Assembly: GCA_965222895.1 (NCBI GenBank)
Contig: CBDCVB010000002.1
Span: 434,001 to 498,000, forward strand
Origin: Bin87 sp965222895
Lineage (GTDB): Bacteria > Chloroflexota > Dehalococcoidia > Lucifugimonadales > UBA3495
Direction of reading: 5' to 3'
Length of the DNA stretch: 64,000 nt
Part shown: piece by piece, positions 43,231-51,470 of the stretch
Numbering within the stretch: the stretch's first letter is position 1
Layout of the letters: each line of letters begins with the position of its first letter
Made by a program: the position numbers and the translations under genes
The notes under the pieces: generated by a model
Told to the model about the DNA's origin: nothing
The model's input: only the letters and a program-made list of their open reading frames with translations
The model's database searches: none

Positions 43231-43377
43231 ATCGGCGAAGGCCACCGTAGCGCTGTCGGCAGGCCGACTGGGAGGCAAGTTAGCAGTAGCACTGAATGGA
43301 TGTTTACTATAAACCCTGGCGTTGGGCGACGCCATAGGCCGTCGGTCGCTGGTTGGCCGGGTTCACCTGCGGCCTGC

Positions 43378-43470
43378 CCTTCTCCCATCACCTGTCCTTC
43401 TCGCATCAAGGGAGAAGGGACTGATAATGCTTCCCGCTCTCCCCTTGTGGGAGAGGGCCAGGGTGAGGGG
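43378..43470. repeat. CCCTCACCCC-type repeat, long form
   Basis: CCTTCTCGCATCAAGGGAGAAGG is followed by a second half CTCTCCCCTTGTGGGAGAGG and CAGGGTGAGGGG. Two nested hairpins lie between dnaX and the amidohydrolase gene. Confidence 0.65.
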
Positions 43471-43479
43471 TGGATCGCG

Positions 43480-44325
43480 CTAGGCCGGTATGTTCAGGGC
43501 ACGGCGGGCGTTGTCCAGCAGGACTTTGGGAATCACCTGCTCGCGCATATCCAGGCCCTGGAAATCGTGGAGCCAGCGGTCGGGTTGGATGAACGGGTAA
43601 TCGGAGCCGAACATCACTTTGTCCTGCAGGCGGGTGTTGGTTTCTCTGATTAGCTGCTCCGGTATGAAGCGTGGCATCCAGCCGGACAGGTCCAGGTAGA
43701 CGTTGGATTTGTGCAGGGCCACCGCGATTTGCTCGTCAATCCAGGGCCAGGCTGGGTGGGCCATGATGACGGTCATGTTGGGGAAGTCGGCGGCAACGTC
43801 GTCAAAGCCGGGAATTGGTTGGCTGTATTTCAACTTCAGTCCGCTGCCGCCCGGCGTGCCCGAGCCGGCGCCGGCAAATCCGGAGTGGAACAGCACCGGA
43901 ATTCCCAGGCCGTTTGCAACCTCATACAGTGGATAAAAACGGGTGTCGTTGGGAAAAAACGCCTGATGTATGGGGTGCAATTTCAGCCCCTTGAGCCCCA
44001 GTTCCCTGACGGCGCGCTCCAGTTCGTAGCAGGCGGCTTTGCCCATCCAGGGGTCGACGGTGGCAAACCCCATAAACTGTTCGGGATGCGCCTGCACGAT
44101 GCTGGCAACCCAGTCGTTGCTGTCGGGTTTTTCTCCGGTGTTGGTGGTGGTGTCTACGGAGAAGATTACGCCGAACAGGTCAAGCTCCCGGAACTTGGCG
44201 GCCATATCCGCCGGATCGCTCGGTGGGCGTGGCGCGCGGAAGTAACGCAGCAGCTCGGCTTCAATCTCAATCTCCGGCAGCCCCGGCTCCCGGGGCACGT
44301 GGACGTGCATATCAATGGCTTGCAT
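43480..44325 (-). CDS. Amidohydrolase-2 family protein
   Basis: 281 residues. AIDMHVHVPREPG carries the HxH metal motif; VRELGLKGLKLHPIHQAF, VLFHSGFAGAG, MTVIMAHPAWPWIDEQIA and VMFGSDYPFIQPDRWLHDF are standard for decarboxylase/lactonase-type TIM barrels. Preceded by an XRE regulator on the same strand. Confidence 0.87.
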   Translation of the reverse strand: MQAIDMHVHVPREPGLPEIEIEAELLRYFRAPRPPSDPADMAAKFRELDLFGVIFSVDTTTNTGEKPDSNDWVASIVQAHPEQFMGFATVDPWMGKAACYELERAVRELGLKGLKLHPIHQAFFPNDTRFYPLYEVANGLGIPVLFHSGFAGAGSGTPGGSGLKLKYSQPIPGFDDVAADFPNMTVIMAHPAWPWIDEQIAVALHKSNVYLDLSGWMPRFIPEQLIRETNTRLQDKVMFGSDYPFIQPDRWLHDFQGLDMREQVIPKVLLDNARRALNIPA

Positions 44326-44633
44326 AGGCGGGCTCCCGTAGTCAGGCCGATTGCGCGGTGAGCGCAGTATAGGGCCAGTTCCAAGTTATTGCCCGGTATC
44401 TTGCGGGGGGGGGGGGGTATTTCAGAAGCAAACAGGTCACTGACCGGCACTTCCAGCGCGACCGCCAGGGCGTGGATGTTTCTCAGCGAGGGGTTGCGGA
44501 CGCCGCGTTCAATACCGGAGAGATAGGTGACGTGAATGCCGGCTCGGTGTGCCAGCGCTTCTTGAGTGAGACCCATCCGGTTGCGCAATAAGCGAATGTA
44601 CCGGCCAAAGGCTGCCTGGTAAGGGTTCACCAC
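44166..44633 (-). CDS. XRE-family HTH regulator with a homopolymer in its 3' part
   Basis: The N-terminal 75 residues are a clear helix-turn-helix: FGRYIRLLRNRMGLTQEALA, HRAGIHVTYLSGIERGVRNP, ALEVPVSDLFASEI. The frame then enters a 13-base C run (44405-44417 on this strand) read as four prolines, and continues out of frame through the amidohydrolase start to 44166. With one base fewer the frame would stop at 44342-44344; with one more, near 44386. The true end is therefore uncertain. It may regulate the amidohydrolase that follows. Confidence 0.65.
   Translation of the reverse strand: MVNPYQAAFGRYIRLLRNRMGLTQEALAHRAGIHVTYLSGIERGVRNPSLRNIHALAVALEVPVSDLFASEIPPPPRKIPGNNLELALYCAHRAIGLTTGARLCKPLICTSTCPGSRGCRRLRLKPSCCVTSARHAHRAIRRIWPPSSGSLTCSA
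44405..44417. repeat. 13-G homopolymer in the XRE gene
   Basis: Thirteen guanines on the plus strand (cytosines in the coding sense). Tracts of this length slip readily in bacteria, or can be miscalled in sequencing. Confidence 0.85.
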
Positions 44634-44765
44634 AGCGGCAATGTAAGGGCGCGTAGATTATGCACACATAGATTATATCCTATGGACAACATAGGGTATA
44701 TGGATTTAAAAAGGCACAGACTATCGCCACTCGGAACAAGGCATACGCATCTGAGGAGGCCCAAA

Positions 44766-45032
44766 ATGGGTATCGCGGGCATGATATTGGGGATCCTGGC
44801 GATAGTTTTCTTTTGGGTTCCTATCCTGAATTTCGTTTTTATCGTGGTGGGGCTCCCCCTGTCCATTGCCGGTTTGTTGGTCGGGAAGTCGCGCGGGGAG
44901 CCGGTCGGAGTGGCGATCGCCGGCATCGTGTTGAATTGCGTTCCGTTGGCGATCAACATCTTAATCTTGGTGTTCATCGGTTCATTGCTTGGGCTTTTGG
45001 CCGGAGTGCTTGGCTCTTTAGGGGAGTTCTAA
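44766..45032 (+). CDS. Small DUF4190-like membrane protein
   Basis: 88 residues from ATG 44766 (GAGGAGG upstream). Two long hydrophobic regions (MILGILAIVFFWVPILNFVF and VGVAIAGIVLNCVPLAINIL with more hydrophobic sequence after it) flank a short KSRGEP loop. Resembles small two-to-three-helix proteins of the DUF4190 type. Role unknown; the following two genes also encode membrane proteins. Confidence 0.6.
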   Translation: MGIAGMILGILAIVFFWVPILNFVFIVVGLPLSIAGLLVGKSRGEPVGVAIAGIVLNCVPLAINILILVFIGSLLGLLAGVLGSLGEF

Positions 45033-45071
45033 GCTGCGACGCATTCGATAAAGAGGACTGAGGTAGTTGAC

Positions 45072-45572
45072 ATGAAAGGGCAGATACTGGATTTTTCCGT
45101 CCAAACCAACTCCGGCGTCGTTTCTGGCGACGACGGTAATCGGTACTCGTTCACCGGCAATGACTGGCAGGAATCAAGCGTTCCCCAGCGTGGCCAGCGG
45201 GTTGACTTCCAACCTGATGCCGATATGGCAACAGGCATTTACGTTGATCCTTTGGCGGCTGCGACCCCAGTTACCAGCGGAACGGGTACGCCCCATGCCA
45301 AGAGCAAAGTCGTTGCCGGGCTGCTGGCAATTTTCCTGGGCGGCTTTGGTATTCACAAGTTCTACCTTGGTTATCTGGGCGCCGGTTTCCTCTTTCTCGC
45401 GCTCTGGCTGGTCACCCTGGTCAGTGCTTGCACCATTATCGGCTTGGTGGTGGCAATCCCGTTGGGCTTGGTCATTGGGATCATTGCTCTGGTCGAAGGC
45501 ATCATTTACCTCACCAAATCCGATGAGGATTTTCACCAAACCTACGTAGTCAATCAGCGAATGTTTTTCTAA
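45072..45572 (+). CDS. TM2-domain protein with an N-terminal small beta domain
   Basis: 166 residues. The N-terminal 60 residues (KGQILDFSVQTNSGVVSGDD, RYSFTGNDWQESSVPQRGQR, VDFQPD) look like a cold-shock/OB-type domain. The C-terminus is a TM2 domain: KSKVVAGLLAIFLGGFGIHK, FYLGYLGAGF, and a second hydrophobic helix pair. Fusions of this kind recur in bacteria; the function is unknown. Confidence 0.8.
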   Translation: MKGQILDFSVQTNSGVVSGDDGNRYSFTGNDWQESSVPQRGQRVDFQPDADMATGIYVDPLAAATPVTSGTGTPHAKSKVVAGLLAIFLGGFGIHKFYLGYLGAGFLFLALWLVTLVSACTIIGLVVAIPLGLVIGIIALVEGIIYLTKSDEDFHQTYVVNQRMFF

Positions 45573-45662
45573 ACGTTATCGGGCAAGCCAGCCACGCGGC
45601 CGGCCCGATCCGTACCCCGTGGCAGGTTCGTACTCTTCCGCACAATTTGGAGGACAACCAAA

Positions 45663-46979
45663 ATGGCAACCAACGGAAACCCTGAACCATCCGAGGCGCC
45701 CCAGCCCCGCAACACGCCGGCCCCCGGCACGATGTTCGGCATCCCGACCAAAACGCTCATCATCGGCGGCGGAGCCGGCGGCGGCATCCTGCTGGTCGTC
45801 ATCGTGGTCGCGGTCCTGTTCGTCTCCGGCGTCATCGGCGGCTCCAACCCGCAGCCCACGTCGGTATTGGACCTGGTTCCCGACGACGCTTTCTTTGTGA
45901 CGCGTATGGACGTGCGGAGGATATTGGATAACGACCTGCTCGCCGATGAACTGTTTGACGATGACTTCATTGACGGATTGGAAAATGAGATGGGGATCGA
46001 TGCCGAGGACCTGGTGGAAGTGGTAATCGCGGAGTGGGGCAGTGGAGAAGTAATTGTTATGAAAGGCAATTTTGACCTCGACTTCATCAGAGACGAAATG
46101 GAGGACGAAGACGCCGAAGAGAACTCTTACCGTGGGTACGAAATCTGGGAGTCAGCGGATGGCAGCGCGGGAGCGTTGCTCGACGAATATATCGTTATCT
46201 CCGAGAATGGCGCCCGGCCGGTGGAGAATGTGCTCAAAAACTTGTACAACGGCTCCGGCTCCCTGGAACGGGCCAATAAAGACAGTGAAATGAAGCAAAT
46301 CCTGGACAAGCTCGGCGGCGGGTATATGCGCACTGCATTCACCGGCAACGCCTGCCAGGTGGGGCGCTGCGAGGGATACGGTTTCAATGTATCCGAAGTT
46401 GACGAGGCGGACGAGGAAAGCACGGTACGAATAGTGCTGCTGTTCCGCAACGAGCGCGCCGCTGAAAAGGCCGCCGACGATTACGACGAAGTGGCCGATT
46501 TCCTGGAAGCCGGTGCGGGCTTGGATATCGAAGATACCGAAGCTGATGGCAAGTTCGTGGTAGGAGATGCGATCAGAGATTTGGACGATTCACGGTCGTC
46601 GGCGCCGGCGCCGACGCCACCGGAGCCGGCGGCTCGGGGGGTAACGGAGGTGCCGATGCCGACGGCGAGAATGGCGACGGCGCCGACGATGGTGCCGATG
46701 GCAACGCGGCGTGCATTCGCCGCGGCGGCACCATCGCGTAGTTCGTGGTTGGAAGACTGTGCGGATGAGACACTGAAAACTACTAATCAGTATCTTGCTC
46801 GACACGAACAGCTCACGCGGGAAGATGCACACGAACATTGCGAATGTCTATATGACTATATCGAAGAATGGGAAGGGCCGCCGCCGGCGACAATGAGTGA
46901 TGTGATTGCTGGTCGATTAGGTGCCGACGGCTTTGGTTTTGCTGATGTTTTGCTTGATGCAAGTTTATATTGTGGGTGA
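45663..46979 (+). CDS. Membrane-anchored hypothetical protein with disputed middle frame
   Basis: 438 residues. A Pro-rich N-terminus precedes one membrane helix (GGGILLVVIVVAVLFVSGVI, about residues 37-56) and an acidic ectodomain (about 60-310). Residues 310-350 are low complexity (APAPTPPEPAARG...). In that DNA (46583-46741) another frame, which ends in a TAG, reads a Gly/Asp-rich run with C-ending codons, so two small compensating shifts are possible. The last 80 residues (CADETLKTTNQYLARHEQ, HCECLYDYIEEWEG) look like a separate helical cysteine-bearing domain of lower GC. No family is recognised. Confidence 0.6.
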   Translation: MATNGNPEPSEAPQPRNTPAPGTMFGIPTKTLIIGGGAGGGILLVVIVVAVLFVSGVIGGSNPQPTSVLDLVPDDAFFVTRMDVRRILDNDLLADELFDDDFIDGLENEMGIDAEDLVEVVIAEWGSGEVIVMKGNFDLDFIRDEMEDEDAEENSYRGYEIWESADGSAGALLDEYIVISENGARPVENVLKNLYNGSGSLERANKDSEMKQILDKLGGGYMRTAFTGNACQVGRCEGYGFNVSEVDEADEESTVRIVLLFRNERAAEKAADDYDEVADFLEAGAGLDIEDTEADGKFVVGDAIRDLDDSRSSAPAPTPPEPAARGVTEVPMPTARMATAPTMVPMATRRAFAAAAPSRSSWLEDCADETLKTTNQYLARHEQLTREDAHEHCECLYDYIEEWEGPPPATMSDVIAGRLGADGFGFADVLLDASLYCG

Positions 46980-47125
46980 TAGCGAAAAGTGCATCTGGAT
47001 TCGCGTATGCGGGACCGCTGAATAGCTAACTGCTACCGGGAAATCGAGCTACTTGCCTGAATCCCGCCCGGTTCCGTTTCAAGAAACTAGCCTTCAAGAA
47101 ACCACCTTGCCCGTGGAGGTCTCCA

Positions 47126-47212
47126 ATGACCCAAGCGCGACGGTTTGCCCTGGTCGCTTTCCTGCTTTTGTCCCTCCTCACGCTGTTGCCTCAGGCCACG
47201 GCTTACGCCGGA
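47126..47212 (+). pseudogene. 5' fragment of a secreted-protein gene (signal peptide only)
   Basis: ATG 47126 with GGAGG at 47114-47118 begins MTQARRFALVAFLLLSLLTL then LPQATAYAG, a textbook Sec signal peptide ending in an AxA-type site. Immediately afterwards the sequence becomes IS1380-type transposase DNA in the opposite sense. The rest of the gene is not seen in the window. Confidence 0.6.
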
Positions 47213-47834
47213 AGTGGGCGGCGCCGCGAGCGGTGTTGGCGCGGCCCTCGCGCCGCCGAGACATCAGCACGTCGCCGGTGCCGGCCCCAGTAGTCCAGGC
47301 CCGGGCCAGCAGCGGGTGATAGCCCCGCTGGCCGGTGTAGCCGTGGTGGCGGGCACCTTCCTTGGCCAGACCGTAGGGCTCGCAGCTGGTGGAGTCCAGG
47401 TCGATGGTCAGGGGCGCGTCGCCGGGTCCGGCTCCAGCCGCCCAGGCCCGGGCCAGCAACTCCCGGCTCACCCGGTCCAGTTGGCGGACGTGGCCCCACC
47501 GGAAGCTGCGCAGGAAGGTCCCCAGCGTGGATGGCGCCTTGACTACGCAGCCGAGAGCGCCAGCCGTACTGCCGGTGCGCAACACGTCGGCGTCGTCGAT
47601 GCAGTCGCCGCCAGCCAGCGCTGACGCCACCAGGGTCACAATCTTGTCGCCGGTGTTGGCTCGGCCCGGGGCATTGTCCAGATCGAGGCACTCCTGTACC
47701 AGTTGCGGCAGGCCCAAGTGGTGGGCCAACGTGGCGGGCAGGATCAGCCCGGCATTGGCCACCAGACGGTGGTCATCGAAGGCGATGTGGATGCCGTCGG
47801 GGGAACTGCGTGGTAGCATCTTGCGTGGTAGCAT
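47213..47834 (-). mobile_element. IS1380-family transposase remnant
   Basis: An open frame of about 210 codons encodes the N-terminal half of an IS1380 transposase: LVANAGLILPATLAHHLGLP, DVLRTGSTAGALGCVVKAPS, LGTFLRSFRWGHVRQLDRVS, LTIDLDSTSCEPYGLAKEGA and HGYTGQRGYHPLLARAW. Intact proteins are about twice as long; the C-terminal catalytic part is missing after RGAAHF. No clear terminal repeats were found, so the copy is a truncated relic. Confidence 0.75.
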
Positions 47835-47989
47835 CTATTGGGTGCTCCTGGTCTGGGGTTGTTTTGCTGTCTCGAAAACCATTATCCCAGATGCACCGGA
47901 GCACTTTCTTACCCATTCAACCCGCCGCCACACTTATCTTGTCGGTGGATTGGGGCTAAAACGACGCCACCCTGCGGATCCAGACCCAG

Positions 47990-48104
47990 CCCCTCAACTG
48001 GACCCTCTCCCAGATGGAGCGAAGGTCGGCGGACCAAGGCATACGACCGACCACGCCAAATGCCCCCGGTCCCACTGGGAGAGGGTTTGGGGTGAGGGTC
48101 GTAC
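47990..48104. repeat. CCCTCACCCC-type repeat, split form
   Basis: GGACCCTCTCCCAGATGGAG on the left and CACTGGGAGAGGGTTTGGGG then TGAGGG on the right form a wide inverted pair just upstream of the interrupted FAD oxidase. Confidence 0.6.
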
Positions 48105-48134
48105 CCCGGGAGCAATAACTGAAGGAATAACTGA

Positions 48135-48408
48135 ATGAAGGTAAACGACATACACTCCAAGCTTAATGCCGTCGACGTGCAACGCGTGATAACCACCGGC
48201 AGCATCTCAGAAGTTCAGCAAGCCATCGCCGTGGTGCGCGATGCCGGGGGAAACCTCAGCATCGCCGGAGGACGTCACGCCATGGGCGGACAACAGTTTC
48301 TCGCCGGCGGCGTCCTGCTGGACACATCCCGGTTGAATCGCATCATCAGGCTGGACGCCGAACACGGCCTGGTGCGGGTTGAGGCCGGAATCCTGTGGTC
48401 TGACCTAG
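48135..48408 (+). pseudogene. FAD-linked oxidase, 5' part (split by transposon)
   Basis: ATG 48135. The N-terminal FAD-binding (FAD_binding_4) domain is recognisable: AIAVVRDAGGNLSIAGGRHA, MGGQQFLAGG, LVRVEAGILWSDL. The frame continues past CTAG (48405-48408) into element DNA and soon stops, so the product as it stands is truncated. Joining base 48408 to 54252 restores a single 461-codon frame through SDLVRGLQEM with the CTAG counted once. Together the two parts form a vanillyl-alcohol-oxidase-fold enzyme. Confidence 0.85.
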
Positions 48409-50006
48409 AGCGTGTTAACGAATTGAGTAGGATGCCCGGAAACGGGATTCCCGGCTACTGTGAAAAGAGTGTCGGGAAGTGTTTCTTGGGCTAACTCTTC
48501 GAAAAACACTTTGGGCGTCTGGGCTTGCCGCTGTGGATACGGCTCGCCGGCCTGGGGCCCCGGACCCTGTCGCCGGTGGCGACTCGTCACGCTGCCCTTC
48601 GGCTTGAACACGCTTAGCTCCAGGCCCAGCGATGGTTGTGCTGGACCGGAGCCGGATGGCTGCTCTCGCCACCCGGTGGGTGCGGTCAATACGTCCGGTG
48701 TGTGACCCTGCTGCCGTTCGCAGTGCCGGACGTAGGCCCGGTTGCGGATGATGACGGCGGCAGTCCAGTCGGCGTGGGCGTAGAGACCGCAGTTCCGGCA
48801 CCGGAACACCGCTTGGCTCTCGCGGTTGCTGGGGTGCCGGTTTCCGCAGCGCGGGCAGGTCTGGGACGTGCCCTGCGGCGGAACGGAGACAGTTGGTATG
48901 CCTAACTTGGCCGCTTCCTCGCGCAGCAGCTTGCCAACGTGGCCGATGGTGGCTTCGGCGAGGCTTTCGTTCAGTTTTCGTTTGGCCTTGACGTTCTTGC
49001 CCGGCGCAGTGGCGGTGCCGCGTGCCGATGCCATCATGCTGATGGGGTGCAGGCTTTCCACGGCCACCATCTTGGGCTGGGCTTCCAGCAGGATGTTGTG
49101 GATCTGTCGCCGCATTTCTTGGTCTCGGCGCTGGGCGTAGCGCCGGGACCGTTCGCGATGCTTGGCAACCGTGTGCTGGCGTCGTTTGCTGTTACGGGGC
49201 TTGCCGGCGATGTGGCGTTGATGCTTGCGTCGGCGCTTGCCCTGCTTCCTGGCACCCGGGTGGTGAGCGCGGTGTCCCGAACTGACGGCTACGTGGTTCT
49301 TGCGGCCGCGGTCCGCGCCGAGGACGTCTTCAGGTCTCTGGATGTCTAGGCGCTCGATGGGCATGGGCTCAGGAACCGCGACCTGAACGTGCAAGCAGTA
49401 ATGCCGGCGGTGTAGCGGCGTTCTCGGTCGGTACTCCTTGACCGGCACGAGTCGTATCGAGCGGATGTCCAGGAACTTCAGGTTTCGTTTTCCGCGCAGC
49501 CTGACGGAGAAGCCGCATTGGCGGCTGGTGAGGGTCTGGTGGTCGTCGCTCACCCCGAAAAGCCTGCGGTCCGTGATGGTCAGGCTGAGCGGGCGGTGTT
49601 TGCGGGAACGGTGCGCCAAGGTACGGCGGTGCGGACGCACGTCGCGGTGCTTGGGTTCCTCGCCGTCGGCGATGGCTTGCGAGATCCGCTCCAAGCGCTC
49701 CTCTCGGGTCTCCCGCATGCGTTGGTTGGCCTCCCACGCCTCCTCGGCGCCCTGCTGGTGGATGTAATAAGGCGCATCGGCCTTCTGCCGGTTGGCCTGC
49801 CGCCAGGCGGTGATGCGCTTGTTCAAGGCGTCGGGGTGGTTACGCCCACTGCGCTTGGGGAGTTCGGGTTCGCGGTTCAGGACGTCAACAGCGTGGTTAT
49901 AGGCGGTGTTTTGCTGGGTGGCGTGATAGCCGATAGCCCGGCTGTTGGCGGGGTCGTAGCGCAGGGCGAATTTCAGTGTGCGTATCATTGAGGTTGCCTT
50001 GACCAT
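48405..50006 (-). CDS. tnpB: TnpB-family RNA-guided nuclease-like protein in the transposon
   Basis: 533 residues from ATG 50006 (ATG 49988, MIRTLKFALRYD, is an alternative). RuvC residues are visible: VLGADRGRKNHVAVSS (Asp), MVAVESLHPISMM (Glu) and YAHADWTAAVIIRNRA (Asp). The zinc site CPRCGNRHPSNRE and FRCRNCGLY is intact. It is longer than usual because of about 120 extra residues after the zinc domain. Its stop codon lies within the CTAG target duplication, so the last residues come from the element's terminal repeat. In relatives a guide RNA overlaps this 3' end. No TnpA is seen. Confidence 0.85.
   Translation of the reverse strand: MVKATSMIRTLKFALRYDPANSRAIGYHATQQNTAYNHAVDVLNREPELPKRSGRNHPDALNKRITAWRQANRQKADAPYYIHQQGAEEAWEANQRMRETREERLERISQAIADGEEPKHRDVRPHRRTLAHRSRKHRPLSLTITDRRLFGVSDDHQTLTSRQCGFSVRLRGKRNLKFLDIRSIRLVPVKEYRPRTPLHRRHYCLHVQVAVPEPMPIERLDIQRPEDVLGADRGRKNHVAVSSGHRAHHPGARKQGKRRRKHQRHIAGKPRNSKRRQHTVAKHRERSRRYAQRRDQEMRRQIHNILLEAQPKMVAVESLHPISMMASARGTATAPGKNVKAKRKLNESLAEATIGHVGKLLREEAAKLGIPTVSVPPQGTSQTCPRCGNRHPSNRESQAVFRCRNCGLYAHADWTAAVIIRNRAYVRHCERQQGHTPDVLTAPTGWREQPSGSGPAQPSLGLELSVFKPKGSVTSRHRRQGPGPQAGEPYPQRQAQTPKVFFEELAQETLPDTLFTVAGNPVSGHPTQFVNTL
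48409..48423. repeat. Left terminal inverted repeat
   Basis: AGCGTGTTAACGAAT; matches the reverse complement of the right end (GGCCTGTTAACGAAT) at 13 of 15 positions. CTAG target duplications lie at 48405-48408 and 54248-54251. Confidence 0.88.
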
Positions 50007-50540
50007 TGATATGAGGGACAAATGCCGGATGACTTGAAGCGGGATCACGCACGTATGACAACGGTGGCATCAAATAGGCAGCAGACTGCACTTTGCCGTA
50101 GTTGGGGACCGACAGGCTGGATTGATCCCTTCCAGGGCGCGTTACCATTCTTGGGCGGATCTGTATTGCGGCGTGGTTCGGACAAACGTCGTTAAGTGAA
50201 CTCCATCGTACATGGACTCCGGCCTTTGCCGGTATGACGCTTTTCGTCGAGCGGTTGTCGACACTGGAGGTGATCGTGGTTCGTAGCGGTTAGGTGCAGA
50301 TTTCGTAGCCCGGGCTTGGCAGCTTGCGGCCCTTAGCGGCAGATTTCGTCGTTTCTCCCGATATCTTGCGGATTGTGCCTGCACGACGCCGGAATCTCAA
50401 CAGGACACAAGCTCCCCATTTGCGAATATATTCATAGTATTGATAAATCATATCTGATATGCCTATACTGTGCCTAGCCCGATGCAAAGGAGGTGTTCTG
50501 AAGCCAACCAGTCCATAGCACACGGGAGGAGGAAACTATC
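50007..50540. other. Gene-free stretch upstream of the secreted-protein gene
   Basis: 534 bp between divergent tnpB and the secreted-protein gene. It contains a small inverted repeat (CTCCGGCCTTTGCCGG near 50218-50233), an AT-rich stretch (50420-50475) with a promoter, and AAAGGAGG at about 50484-50491. The left end of a nested TnpB element could lie here but no clear end was found. Confidence 0.45.
50440..50469 (+). promoter_or_regulatory. Sigma-70-like promoter for the secreted-protein gene
   Basis: TTGATA (50440-50445), 18-bp spacer, TATACT (50464-50469). It lies 72 bp upstream of GTG 50541 in an AT-rich pocket. Confidence 0.55.
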
Positions 50541-51341
50541 GTGCGATCTCACACAAAGTTCGTTGCGGTGGCGGTGGCTCTAGCCATGCTGCTGACCGCC
50601 TCTTGGTTGGTGATCAATGGAGTGCCGGCAAACGCGCAAGACCCGCCGGCGGGAGAAGATGATGGCGTAACGATCACGGTTGACGGAAACGATTCCAGGA
50701 CCAACGTGGCTGAGGGCGACGTTGTCGATCAGGGCAATAAGACCGACGGAGTAGACTGCGCCATCCCGGATGTCACCATCGAGATAGACGGCAGGTACAA
50801 GAGCGTAGAGCTGGCCGTCAACAACGACAATTGCAACACCTACGTAAATGAGATCGTGCGCGCTGCGCCGTATTCCGCCGAGCCCAGCGAACGGTTCTCT
50901 ACAGCCAGTTACAAGTGGCGCGTTGAAGCGCACGCCAAAGTGAAGGGGGCAGCGGACCTCGACACGCTGAGCCGGACGACGGGCAAAGTGGACTTCAAAA
51001 TGTCCAACTTCGCCGGCGGCGGCGCGGTGTATGGTGGCAGTAACCGGCAGGAAGACTGCTGGGGCAATCACAAATCCTTTCCCTGGTACTACTACGTGGA
51101 TACCTGCACCCGGTCCGGTTCCAGCCTGTCCGGCCCCTCCAATATCTACAACGAAGCGAAAGGCGTATTTACCCACTCACAGATCTCTTCCTTGGGGCAC
51201 ACTACGTGGGGGAAGGCCGAGGCCAGGGGATACAGGGAAATGCCCCACGTCTTCAAGGCCACCTGCCGAGGCGACAGCCTGCCGCCTTGGCCGGCAAAGT
51301 TGAGGTGTGAGCTGGAGCATGAGTACTTGGGGTATGAGTAA
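50541..51341 (+). CDS. Secreted cysteine-bearing protein of unknown function (transposon cargo)
   Basis: 266 residues from GTG 50541 with a strong GGGAGGAGG site. The N-terminus is a Sec signal peptide (KFVAVAVALAMLLTASWLVI ... PANAQ). The mature part is Gly/Asp/Asn-rich with about six cysteines (VDCAIPDV, NDNCNTYV, QEDCWGNH, VDTCTRSG, KATCRGD, LRCELEHE), consistent with disulfides outside the cell. WYYYVDTC and HSQISSLGHTTWGKAEARGY are notable but fit no family I recognise. A hairpin pair downstream may end the transcript. Confidence 0.7.
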   Translation: MRSHTKFVAVAVALAMLLTASWLVINGVPANAQDPPAGEDDGVTITVDGNDSRTNVAEGDVVDQGNKTDGVDCAIPDVTIEIDGRYKSVELAVNNDNCNTYVNEIVRAAPYSAEPSERFSTASYKWRVEAHAKVKGAADLDTLSRTTGKVDFKMSNFAGGGAVYGGSNRQEDCWGNHKSFPWYYYVDTCTRSGSSLSGPSNIYNEAKGVFTHSQISSLGHTTWGKAEARGYREMPHVFKATCRGDSLPPWPAKLRCELEHEYLGYE

Positions 51342-51359
51342 GGGAAACTGGAGGGTCCC

Positions 51360-51470
51360 ATGGAAATCTTGGCATTGTTCGGCCTTTCCGCGTTCTGCCT
51401 TGGCCTGGGAGCCGCCTTGGGCATTGGCGTCTGTCGCCTGATACGGAAATGCTGGCGTCGGGTCCGGTGA
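51360..51470 (+). CDS. 36-residue membrane peptide
   Basis: ATG 51360, with GGAGGG at 51349-51354, encodes a hydrophobic helix (LALFGLSAFCLGLGAALGIG) and a basic end (RLIRKCWRRVR). It is 18 bp after the secreted-protein stop and just before a hairpin, so it could be co-transcribed. Positive-inside orientation is expected. Short ORFs of this size are not secure. Confidence 0.45.
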   Translation: MEILALFGLSAFCLGLGAALGIGVCRLIRKCWRRVR

